A stretch of DNA of 6,598 bases from Actinomycetota bacterium (GTDB taxonomy: Bacteria; Actinomycetota; Acidimicrobiia; Acidimicrobiales; GCA-2861595), in the NCBI GenBank assembly GCA_016781225.1, contig JADDQT010000093.1, forward strand, positions 1-6,598, in the 5' to 3' direction. Shown here piece after piece: positions 1 through 5,740 of the stretch. The first letter of the stretch is position 1, and the number at the start of each line of letters is the position of its first letter. The notes beneath the pieces were generated by a model. The model saw only the letters and a list, made by a program, of their open reading frames with translations. It had not been told where the DNA came from and did no database searches. The translations under genes were made by a program, and so were the position numbers.

Positions 1-292
1 CACCGCCCGTCACGGTCACGCGCACGACCCCGTCGACGATGCCGTTGGTGCCCAGCACTTCGTCGATGGCCCGGCGCAGGACGCCCGAAGGGGGCAGGCG
101 AAGGCCAAGGCCGGCGGCGGAGGCCACCAGGCGCTCCAGGTGGCGCCGCACGGCAAAGGGCCGTCCGTCGTATGCTCGCATGGTTTCGAAGACGCCATCA
201 CCCACGGTGAGGCCGTGATCGTGGACCGATATCTGGGCGTCGACGGCGTCGACCAGACCGCCGTCGAGCCACACGGCTCGTGTCCCCGCCAC
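1..292 (-). CDS. Class IV PLP-dependent aminotransferase, probably aminodeoxychorismate lyase (PabC-like), 5' part only
   Basis: The first 97 codons of a gene that runs off the left edge. Seen: a GTG start at 292 gives VAGTRAVWLDGG, then D25-H26-G27 followed by TVGDGVFETMR (29-39), the N-terminal signature of fold-type IV aminotransferases. Next come a substrate-arm motif HLERL (51-55), SAAGLGLRLPP, and VRVTVTGG near the cut. The PLP-binding lysine would lie beyond the window. Family knowledge: members are PabC (4-amino-4-deoxychorismate to p-aminobenzoate plus pyruvate, folate pathway), branched-chain or D-amino acid aminotransferases; all are cytosolic. The TVGDGVFET plus TGG pattern resembles actinobacterial PabC most, but substrate is not settled. 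The start is chosen because TAGGCT lies 7 nt upstream; a GTG six codons downstream is an alternative. It is divergent from the LCP gene, with no obvious functional tie. Confidence 0.85.
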   Translation of the reverse strand, partial: MAGTRAVWLDGGLVDAVDAQISVHDHGLTVGDGVFETMRAYDGRPFAVRRHLERLVASAAGLGLRLPPSGVLRRAIDEVLGTNGIVDGVVRVTVTGG

Positions 293-299
293 GACCCAG

Positions 300-305
300 A
301 GCCTA
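300..305 (-). promoter_or_regulatory. Putative -10 hexamer TAGGCT for the class IV aminotransferase gene
   Basis: Read on the minus strand, TAGGCT is followed by 7 nt (ctgggtc) and the GTG start at 292. It fits TAnnnT, and the spacing would place transcription initiation at or next to the start codon (leaderless mRNA). No purine-rich ribosome binding site lies between, and no clear -35 box is seen. Confidence 0.5.
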
Positions 306-363
306 TGGGCGCAAAGCGATAGCCAGAGCCGTTCCCTTCCCCATCTCTTGACGAGCCCATTGC

Positions 364-369
364 TACCCT
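364..369 (+). promoter_or_regulatory. Putative -10 hexamer TACCCT for the LCP gene
   Basis: TACCCT is followed by 8 nt and GTG at 378. No Shine-Dalgarno sequence lies between. The spacing fits a leaderless transcript and favours GTG 378 over the upstream in-frame TTG codons at 348 and 360, which would lie upstream of the transcript's start. Confidence 0.5.
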
Positions 370-377
370 CATCCCCC

Positions 378-1835
378 GTGCCTCCTGACGAGGTGGTGGA
401 CACGTCGCGCGTCCGTCGTTGGCCACGACGGCTGCTCGTCGGGGCCAACGTCTTCGTCGCCCTCGTCCTGGTCGTCACCGCCGGCGGCTACTGGTACCTC
501 AAGCGCCAGGTCGGAAGCATCGACGTCATCCCCGGGCTCTGCGACGTGCTCCGAAATTGCGGCGACGACGAACCGGGGCAGGCCATGAACGTGCTGCTCG
601 TGGGGTCGGACAGCCGCAAGGACCTGGCACCGGGGGAGCGTCTGTTCGGCACCGAGAGCCAAGCAGGCGGGCAGCGCAGCGACACCATCCTGGTGCTGCA
701 CGCCGATCCCAGACAGCGCAAGGCGTCCATCCTGTCCATACCCCGTGACCTCGCCGTTCCCATCGCCGGGACACGAAGCGACCAGCCCCAGCGGATCAAT
801 ACCGCGTTCGAGCAGGGCCCCGACCGGTTGATCGCCACCATTCGCCAGTCGCTCGGGATCGAGATCGACCACTACGCCCAGGTCGACTTCAACGGCTTCC
901 GTGGCGTGGTGGACGCAGTGGGAGGGGTCACCATCTTCTTCCCCTCGCCCGTCCGGGACAAGGTCACGGGGTTGAACGTCAAGACACCGGGTTGCGTCGA
1001 GCTCGACGGGAACAGGTCTCTGGCCTACGTCCGCAGCCGGGAGTACGAGTACGTGGAGAACGGGCGATGGCGAGCGGATCCCACCGGAGACCTCGGGCGG
1101 ATATCGCGCCAGCAGGACTTCATCCGCCGGGTCATCCGCAAGGCTTCCCGGGCCGGCCGAAACCCGGTCACGCTCGACAGCCTGGTGGACAGCGCGGTGA
1201 GGAACGTGAGCTTGGACGAGAGATTCTCCACGGCGGACATCATCCGCCTCTCGCGCCGGTTCAAGTCGCTGGAGCCGGACGCCGTGGAGATGCTGAGCCT
1301 TCCCACCGTCGACGCCCGTGTCGGTGACGCCGCCGTGCTTCGCCTGAAGCAACCGGAGGCCCGCCTGGTGATCGACCACTTCCTGGGCCGGGAGCCGCCT
1401 CCCCCGCCCCCCGGGCGCAACCAGGCGGTGCCCGACATCTCTCCGAACAGGATTCGCGTCAGGGTGCTCAACGGCTCCGGGGCCCAGGGCCAGGCCGGCC
1501 AGGTGGCTCAGGCCCTCCAGACTTCGGGTTTCATCCTGGCGGGCACGGGCGACGCGGACAGCGCCGGGTACAGCGACTCGGTGATCCGCTACGGCCGAGG
1601 GCAGGAGGACAAGGCCCTGGTTCTCAAGTCCTATGTCGGAGGGGGCTCCAAGGTGGAGCAGGACAGCACGCTGAGAGGAGTGGACCTGGCCCTGGTGACG
1701 GGCTCCACGTTCACAGGCGTCCAGGCACCGGGCAGCGCGGGGCCGGCCACCACCGTCCCCAGCACCACGACGACCACGACACCCGGGGTGATCCCCGGCC
1801 AGTCGAAGGCCAGCCCCGCACCACCGCCCTGTTGA
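378..1835 (+). CDS. LCP (LytR-CpsA-Psr) family glycan-to-cell-wall ligase with LytR_C domain
   Basis: 485 aa from GTG 378. Seen: a short basic cytoplasmic N-terminus (R11-R18), one membrane helix (about 19-41), then an extracytoplasmic region. LCP domain (about 70-255): VGSDSR (75-80), RSDT (100-103), SIPRDL (120-125), RINTAF (139-144), VGGV (181-184), YVRSR (217-221) and a GRISRQQ segment (240-246). These carry the conserved Asp, Arg and Gln residues that bind metal and polyprenyl pyrophosphate in this family. A hexaproline hinge (340-345) leads to a LytR_C domain (about 358-447, starting RIRVRVLNGSG), then a Pro/Ser/Thr tail ending in cysteine. Family role: transfer of an undecaprenyl-pyrophosphate-linked glycan, such as teichoic acid, capsule or arabinogalactan, to peptidoglycan or protein at the outer membrane face. 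It is convergent with rfbA, so the acceptor glycan may contain rhamnose, but that is inference. An N-terminal extension from TTG 348 (+10 aa) is possible. Confidence 0.93.
   Translation: MPPDEVVDTSRVRRWPRRLLVGANVFVALVLVVTAGGYWYLKRQVGSIDVIPGLCDVLRNCGDDEPGQAMNVLLVGSDSRKDLAPGERLFGTESQAGGQRSDTILVLHADPRQRKASILSIPRDLAVPIAGTRSDQPQRINTAFEQGPDRLIATIRQSLGIEIDHYAQVDFNGFRGVVDAVGGVTIFFPSPVRDKVTGLNVKTPGCVELDGNRSLAYVRSREYEYVENGRWRADPTGDLGRISRQQDFIRRVIRKASRAGRNPVTLDSLVDSAVRNVSLDERFSTADIIRLSRRFKSLEPDAVEMLSLPTVDARVGDAAVLRLKQPEARLVIDHFLGREPPPPPPGRNQAVPDISPNRIRVRVLNGSGAQGQAGQVAQALQTSGFILAGTGDADSAGYSDSVIRYGRGQEDKALVLKSYVGGGSKVEQDSTLRGVDLALVTGSTFTGVQAPGSAGPATTVPSTTTTTTPGVIPGQSKASPAPPPC
1783..1798. terminator. Short GC hairpin near the convergent gene ends (weak terminator candidate)
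   Basis: CCGGGG-TGAT-CCCCGG forms a perfect 6-bp stem with a 4-nt loop, inside the last codons of the LCP gene. A second inverted repeat, GGCCAGC (1808-1814) with GCTGGCC (1836-1842), spans the LCP stop codon and the 9-bp gap. Neither is followed by a T-tract in either direction, so this is not a canonical intrinsic terminator. In such GC-rich DNA the stems could be chance. Confidence 0.2.
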
Positions 1836-1844
1836 GCTGGCCGT

Positions 1845-2588
1845 TCAGTCCTTGTTCACGCCATGGGCACGGACGAAGTCGTTCACGGCGTAGTAGGCGT
1901 CGATCGACTCGCCGGCGTCGCCCCAGAACCCCTCGAGGACGTCGTACTCCATCGTCTGCTGGGACACGAACCAGTTGTTGACGTCCGTGATCTCCAGCTC
2001 TCCTCGGCCGGATGGCGTGAGGGTGGGGATGACGTCGAACACGGTCTGGTCGTAGAAGTAGAGGCCGGTGACGGCGAGAGTGCTGGGCGGGTCTTCGGGC
2101 TTCTCGACGATGTTCGCGATCCGACCGTTGGGGTCGAGCTCGGGCACACCGAGGTGGCGCAGGTGGCTGGCGTCCTCGATGCGGGAGAGGAGCACTCGGG
2201 CACCCTTGTCCTGTTTCACGAAGTTGGCCACCGAGGCGTGGATCGAGCTCTCCAGGATGTTGTCGGCCAGCATGACCAGCACCCGGTCGTCGTCCACGAA
2301 GCGCTGTGCCAGGCCCAGAGCCTCGGCGATGCCGCCGGGACGTTCCTGGTAGGCGTAGAAGAGCCGGTCGATCCCGTACTCGTGACCGTTGCCGAGCAGC
2401 CGCAGGAACTCGCCGGCATGGGTGCCGCCCGTGACCACCATGAGCTCGCTGATACCGGCATTCACCAGTGCCTCGATGGCGTAGCTCACCATCGGCCGGT
2501 CGTAGATCGGCAGGAGATGCTTGTTGGTGATGCGGGTCAGCGGATGCAGTCGACTGCCGCTACCGCCCGCCAGGACGACGCCTTTCAT
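1845..2588 (-). CDS. rfbA: Glucose-1-phosphate thymidylyltransferase, short form (RmlA/RfbA)
   Basis: 247 aa from ATG 2588. Reaction: alpha-D-glucose 1-phosphate + dTTP gives dTDP-glucose + PPi, the first step of dTDP-L-rhamnose synthesis, in the cytosol. Seen: nucleotide-binding loop LAGGSGSRLHPLT (6-18), NKHLLP (22-27) with K23, base-site motif GGIAEAL (85-91), LADN (107-110) with metal-binding D109, EKPE (162-165), TGLYFYD (174-180), RGELEITDVN (195-204), and W222-G-D224-A-G with the second metal Asp. Long RmlA enzymes are about 290 aa. This one lacks the C-terminal extension and, with its TNKHLLP and GELEITDVNNW motifs, matches the short class typified by Bacillus SpsI. The usual GDN motif is ADN here. 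It is transcribed away from rfbB across 73 bp and converges on the LCP gene with 9 bp between stops. Substrate use (dTTP versus UTP) is inferred from family and context. Confidence 0.93.
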   Translation of the reverse strand: MKGVVLAGGSGSRLHPLTRITNKHLLPIYDRPMVSYAIEALVNAGISELMVVTGGTHAGEFLRLLGNGHEYGIDRLFYAYQERPGGIAEALGLAQRFVDDDRVLVMLADNILESSIHASVANFVKQDKGARVLLSRIEDASHLRHLGVPELDPNGRIANIVEKPEDPPSTLAVTGLYFYDQTVFDVIPTLTPSGRGELEITDVNNWFVSQQTMEYDVLEGFWGDAGESIDAYYAVNDFVRAHGVNKD

Positions 2589-2594
2589 CCGAGC

Positions 2595-2600
2595 ACTCTA
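2595..2600 (-). promoter_or_regulatory. Putative -10 hexamer TAGAGT for rfbA
   Basis: On the minus strand TAGAGT is followed by gctcgg (6 nt) and the ATG of rfbA. No Shine-Dalgarno sequence fits in that space, so a leaderless transcript is likely. The hexamer's first bases belong to a CCCCTAG arm shared with the rfbB promoter. No -35 match is evident. Confidence 0.55.
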
Positions 2601-2649
2601 GGGGGGCAGCCACGGGCAGGGCTCGCCCCTCCACCCCGCCGTCCCCTAG
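2598..2649. repeat. Perfect 7-bp inverted repeat CTAGGGG / CCCCTAG across the rfbA-rfbB divergent promoters
   Basis: The arms are CTAGGGG at 2598-2604 and CCCCTAG at 2643-2649, with centres 45 bp apart. Each arm carries the first three bases (TAG) of the -10-like hexamer of the gene it faces, so both promoters read CCCCTAGnnT. This could be a shared extended -10 context or paired sites for one regulator. In a GC-rich 73-bp spacer a chance match is possible. Confidence 0.45.
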
Positions 2650-2652
2650 CCT
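2647..2652 (+). promoter_or_regulatory. Putative -10 hexamer TAGCCT for the rfbB-rfbD-ugd-uxs operon
   Basis: TAGCCT is followed by 9 nt (gatggtccc with its preceding g at 2653) and the GTG of rfbB at 2662. No purine-rich ribosome binding site is present. Spacing suggests transcription begins at or within a few bases of the start codon. No convincing -35 box. Confidence 0.5.
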
Positions 2653-2661
2653 GATGGTCCC

Positions 2662-3621
2662 GTGAAGCTGTTCGTGACCGGCGGGGCCGGGTTCATCGGC
2701 TCCAACTACGTCCGGCGCGTCGTCCACAGGGGCGAGGACGAGGTGACCGTCTACGACGCCCTCACCTACGCCGGGAACATGGCCAACCTGCGCGACGTCG
2801 AAGACCACCCCGCGTACCGCTTCGTCAAGGGCGACATCACCGACCGGGAGTCGCTCGAGGCGGCCATGCGGGGCCACGACGCCGTCGTGCACTTCGCCGC
2901 CGAGAGCGCCGTCGACCGCTCCATCGTCAGCCCCGACGAGTTCGTGTACACGAACTGCCAGGGTACGAACGTGGTTTGCGACACGGCTCGGCAGCTGGAG
3001 GTCGACCGCGTGCTGCACATCTCCACGGACGAGGTGTACGGGTCGGTGGAAGAGGGTTCGTCGCACGAAGATGACCCCCTGGAACCCCGGTCTCCCTACA
3101 GCGCCTCGAAGGCCGGTTCCGACCTCATTGCCCTCTCCTACCTCAGCACCTACGGGACGCCGGTGCTGATCACCAGGTCGTCCAACAACTTCGGCCCCTA
3201 CCAGTACCCCGAGAAGGTCATCCCCCTGTTCGTGACCAACCTCATGGACGGCGTCCCTGTCCCGCTCTACGGCGACGGCATGAACGTTCGGGACTGGTGC
3301 TTCGTGGACGACAACTGTGCCGCCCTCGACCTGGTGCTCCGGTCAGGCCAGGTGGGGGAGATCTACAACATCGGCGCCGGAAACGAGGTCCCCAACCGCA
3401 CCCTCGTGGACAAGCTGCTGGAGCTGCTGGGCGCCGACGAGTCGATGGTGCGCTACGTGGAGGACCGTCCCGGCCACGATCGCCGGTACTCCGTGGACAC
3501 GAGCAAGATGCGCTCTCTGGGGTGGTCGCCGGCCCGCGACCTGGACGAGGCGTTGGCGGAGACCGTCGCCTGGTACCAGGCGAACCGGTGGTGGTGGGAG
3601 CCCCTGCGGGGCCCTGGGTGA
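2662..3621 (+). CDS. rfbB: dTDP-glucose 4,6-dehydratase (RmlB/RfbB)
   Basis: 319 aa from GTG 2662; start fixed by the immediate Rossmann motif. Reaction: dTDP-glucose to dTDP-4-dehydro-6-deoxyglucose + H2O, using tightly bound NAD+; cytosolic, extended SDR family. Seen: TGGAGFIGSN (6-15) for NAD+, D32 with TYAGN (35-39), HFAAESAVDRS (77-87), S121-T122-D123-E124-VYG carrying the Asp-Glu acid/base pair that separates 4,6-dehydratases from epimerases, Y146-S-A-S-K150 (catalytic YxxxK), RSSNNFGPYQYPEK, a substrate-binding VRDW segment, and a C-terminal WWWEPL. Length is close to the family norm (about 320-360). It is the first gene of the plus-strand operon, and its TGA overlaps the GTG of rfbD. 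All key residues are intact, and the family assignment is secure. Confidence 0.97.
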   Translation: MKLFVTGGAGFIGSNYVRRVVHRGEDEVTVYDALTYAGNMANLRDVEDHPAYRFVKGDITDRESLEAAMRGHDAVVHFAAESAVDRSIVSPDEFVYTNCQGTNVVCDTARQLEVDRVLHISTDEVYGSVEEGSSHEDDPLEPRSPYSASKAGSDLIALSYLSTYGTPVLITRSSNNFGPYQYPEKVIPLFVTNLMDGVPVPLYGDGMNVRDWCFVDDNCAALDLVLRSGQVGEIYNIGAGNEVPNRTLVDKLLELLGADESMVRYVEDRPGHDRRYSVDTSKMRSLGWSPARDLDEALAETVAWYQANRWWWEPLRGPG

Positions 3622-4472
3622 GAGTCCTCGTCACCGGCGCCGGCGGCCAGCTAGGACGCGAGCTGGTCGGGGCCTTCGCCGGGCACGACCTGGTGGCCGC
3701 CACCCGCCACGAGCTCGACGTGGCCGACCGCGACGCCGTGTTCGCCGCGCTGGTCGAGACCAAGCCCGATGCCGTGATCCACGCCGCGGGCTGGACCGAC
3801 GTGGACGGCTGCGAGGCCGACGCCGATCGGGCCTGGCGGGTCAACTCACTCGCCACGCGCCACGTGGTCCGTGCCGCCCGCCTGGTGGGTGCCACTGTCT
3901 GCTACATCTCCACCGACTACGTCTTCTCGGGTGAGGTCGACGAGGACGCTCCCCGGCCCTACACGGAATGGGACCGGACCGGGCCGCGCTCGATGTATGG
4001 TCGGTCCAAGCTCGGCGGTGAGCTGGAGGTGGGCGTCGAGGACCTCGTCGTGCGCACCTCCTGGATCTGCGGCCGCCACGGCCGCAACTTCGTGAAGACG
4101 ATGCTTCGCCTCGGTGTCGAACGTGACCAGATCGCCGTGGTGGACGACCAGCACGGCTGTCCCACCTTCGCCGACGACTTGGCCACGGCGGTGTACAGGC
4201 TGGTGACCGGCCGCCTGTCCGGCGTCTTCCACGTCACCAACCAGGTCCCCACCACGTGGTACCAGCTCGCCAAGGACGCGCTGGGCGCCGCCGGCCTCGA
4301 CCCTGGCAAGGTGCGGCCGGTTGCCACGGCCGACCTCGACCCCCCCCGCCCTGCTCCCCGTCCGGCGTGGTCCGTCCTCGACAACGCCGCCCTGCGGCTG
4401 TCCGGGCTTCCCCTGCTGCCCGACCACCGGGAGTCGCTCGAGCGACTGGTGAAGGAGCTCGGGAACCAGTGA
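3618..4472 (+). CDS. rfbD: dTDP-4-dehydrorhamnose reductase (RmlD/RfbD)
   Basis: 284 aa from GTG 3618, which overlaps the rfbB stop as GTGA. Longer upstream extensions of this frame lie inside rfbB and are not real. Reaction: NAD(P)H-dependent reduction of dTDP-4-dehydro-L-rhamnose to dTDP-L-rhamnose, the last step of the pathway, in the cytosol. Seen: TGAGGQLGREL (6-16), HAAGWTDVDGCE (55-66, family form HAAAYTxVDxAE), N76, YISTDYVFSG (96-105), Y127-G-R-S-K131 (catalytic YxxxK), RTSWICG, a DQHGCPT segment typical of RmlD, and a C-terminal RPAPRPAWSVLDN stretch. Ribosome binding is weak: GCGGGG ends 6 nt upstream, and re-initiation by ribosomes finishing rfbB is likely. A run of eight C (4340-4347) lies in the Asp-Pro-Pro-Arg region with the frame intact. 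The usual partner rmlC is absent here. Confidence 0.95.
   Translation: MRVLVTGAGGQLGRELVGAFAGHDLVAATRHELDVADRDAVFAALVETKPDAVIHAAGWTDVDGCEADADRAWRVNSLATRHVVRAARLVGATVCYISTDYVFSGEVDEDAPRPYTEWDRTGPRSMYGRSKLGGELEVGVEDLVVRTSWICGRHGRNFVKTMLRLGVERDQIAVVDDQHGCPTFADDLATAVYRLVTGRLSGVFHVTNQVPTTWYQLAKDALGAAGLDPGKVRPVATADLDPPRPAPRPAWSVLDNAALRLSGLPLLPDHRESLERLVKELGNQ
4452..4457 (+). promoter_or_regulatory. Shine-Dalgarno site AAGGAG for ugd
   Basis: AAGGAG lies inside the end of rfbD, 11 nt before the ugd GTG at 4469. This is a good match to the anti-SD core, with slightly long spacing. It contrasts with the transcription-unit-first genes, which have none, and it supports the overlapping GTG start. Confidence 0.5.
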
Positions 4473-5740
4473 CGCGCGTGGCGGTGATCGGTGCCGGCTA
4501 CGTGGGGCTTACGACCTCGGCCTACCTGGCCCACCTGGGCCACGACGTGGTGTGCGCCGACGTGGTGCCGGAGCGGATCGACGCCTTGAACCAGGGACGA
4601 ATCCCGATCTTCGAGGTCGGTCTGGAGGAGATGGTCCGCCAGGGCATCGACGGCCAGCGGCTCTCGTTCGTCCTCGGCGCGGAGACTGCTGTGGACGACG
4701 CCGAGTTCGCCTTCCTATGCGTGCCCACGCCACAGGCCGCGGACGGGTCGGCCGAGATGGGCTTCATAGAGGACGCCGCTCGCCAGATCGGTCCCCGGCT
4801 GCGCAGCGAGGCCATCGTCGTCAACAAGTCCACCGTGCCCGTCGGGTCCACCCGGGCGGTCGAGCAGGCCCTCGGCCGGGAAGACGTCTTCGTGGTCTCC
4901 AACCCGGAGTTCCTCCGGGAGGGTTCTGCGGTTCACGACTGCCTGCACCCGGACCGCATCGTCATCGGCAGCGACGACCAGGCCGCAGCCATCCGCCTGG
5001 CCGCTCTGTTCGAGGGCATCCAGGCGACCGTGGTGGTCACCGACCCGGCGACGGCTGAGACCATCAAGTACGCCTCCAACGCCTTCCTCGCCACCAAGGT
5101 GTCCTTCGTGAACGCATTGGCCAACCTGTGCGAAGCGGTGGGGGCCGACGTGCGCGACGTCGTGTTCGGCATGGGCTACGACCCTCGCATCGGCTTCGAG
5201 TTCCTGAAGCCGGGACCTGGCTGGGGCGGTTCGTGCTTCCCCAAGGACACCCGCGCCCTGCTCCACATCGCCGACGAGGCCGGATACGACTTCAGCCTTC
5301 TCCGCGGCGTCATCGCGGTGAACGACGAGCAGCACGAGCGAGTGGTGGCCAAGGTGGTGGCTGCCGCCGGCGGCTCGGTGGAGGGCCGAACCATCGCCGC
5401 ATGGGGCCTGGCCTTCAAGGCCCGCACCGACGACACCCGCGACTCGCCCGCCATCGAGGTCGTCCGCCGGCTCCAAGAACGTGGCGCCCGCGTGCGGGCC
5501 TACGACCCGCAGGCCCGCGGCGGGCTCGAGGGTGTCCAGCGCTGCAGCGACCCCTACGCGCCCTGCGAGGGCGCGGCGGTGCTGGTGGTCCTGACCGAAT
5601 GGGACGAGTTCCGCTGGCTGGACCTCGACAAGGTACGCGCGCTCATGGCCGTGCCCTCCATCGTCGACGCCCGGAACCTGCTGGACCCGGCGGCGGCCCG
5701 TCGCAAGGGCTTCGTCTACGAGGGGATTGGCCGCCCATGA
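4469..5740 (+). CDS. ugd: UDP-glucose 6-dehydrogenase (Ugd)
   Basis: 423 aa from GTG 4469, overlapping the rfbD stop as GTGA. Reaction: UDP-glucose + 2 NAD+ + H2O to UDP-glucuronate + 2 NADH, cytosolic. Seen: N-terminal Rossmann motif VIGAGYVGL (6-14) with D31, CVPTP (84-88), STVPVGST (121-128), NPEFLREGSAVHD (145-157), a central helix with K200 and N204 (KYASNAFLATK), then GPGWGGSCFPKD (249-260) with catalytic Cys256 and Lys259. The C-terminal domain has LAFKARTDDTRDSPA, RAYDP, and LTEWDEF. Length fits the TuaD/Ugd class (about 420-450). UDP-mannose/HexNAc dehydrogenases share the fold, but the motif set and the adjacent UDP-glucuronate decarboxylase argue for UDP-glucose. Its TGA overlaps the ATG of uxs, so product can feed the next enzyme from a coupled message. 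Confidence 0.95.
   Translation: MTRVAVIGAGYVGLTTSAYLAHLGHDVVCADVVPERIDALNQGRIPIFEVGLEEMVRQGIDGQRLSFVLGAETAVDDAEFAFLCVPTPQAADGSAEMGFIEDAARQIGPRLRSEAIVVNKSTVPVGSTRAVEQALGREDVFVVSNPEFLREGSAVHDCLHPDRIVIGSDDQAAAIRLAALFEGIQATVVVTDPATAETIKYASNAFLATKVSFVNALANLCEAVGADVRDVVFGMGYDPRIGFEFLKPGPGWGGSCFPKDTRALLHIADEAGYDFSLLRGVIAVNDEQHERVVAKVVAAAGGSVEGRTIAAWGLAFKARTDDTRDSPAIEVVRRLQERGARVRAYDPQARGGLEGVQRCSDPYAPCEGAAVLVVLTEWDEFRWLDLDKVRALMAVPSIVDARNLLDPAAARRKGFVYEGIGRP
5720..5725 (+). promoter_or_regulatory. Shine-Dalgarno-like site GAGGGG for uxs
   Basis: GAGGGG lies in the end of ugd, 11 nt before the uxs ATG at 5737. The spacing is identical to the site ahead of ugd. It is a moderate match and supports translation from the ATGA overlap. 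Confidence 0.4.

Larger units (their letters stand above)
293..377. other. Divergent intergenic promoter region, 85 bp
   Basis: The only non-coding DNA between the minus-strand aminotransferase and the plus-strand LCP gene. It contains one -10-like hexamer for each direction (TAGGCT minus, TACCCT plus) and nothing else I can support: no small ORF, RNA gene or clear operator palindrome. Confidence 0.6.

Noticed and set aside
348..353. TTGACG as a -35 box for the LCP promoter
   Set aside because: It lies only 10 bp from the TACCCT hexamer, far short of the usual 16-18 bp, and no -10 match lies 17 bp downstream.
16..426. Minus-strand open frame of 136 codons starting with ATG at 426
   Set aside because: Its translation is low-complexity with no family motif, and it overlaps the true class IV aminotransferase frame and the LCP start.
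369..1379. 336-codon open frame antisense to the LCP gene
   Set aside because: A shadow of the GC-rich codon pattern: composition rich in Val, Asp and Arg, no recognisable motif, and the opposite strand has full LCP and LytR_C motifs.
2614..2628. GGGC...GCCC inverted repeat in the rfbA/rfbB spacer as an operator or hairpin
   Set aside because: Only four base pairs in GC-rich DNA; expected by chance.
1863..2654. 263-codon plus-strand open frame over rfbA
   Set aside because: Antisense to a complete rfbA with all catalytic motifs; no motif of its own.
3297..3617. Upstream extension of the rfbD frame
   Set aside because: It lies wholly inside rfbB and reads Arg/Gly/Pro-rich noise before the real Rossmann motif, which begins right after GTG 3618.
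4340..4347. Run of eight C in rfbD as a possible phase-variable tract
   Set aside because: The frame is intact and the run encodes part of a normal Pro-rich loop; length eight is not remarkable at this GC content.
4256..4468. Upstream extension of the ugd frame
   Set aside because: It lies inside rfbD; the Ugd N-terminal motif begins directly after GTG 4469, with an SD site upstream.
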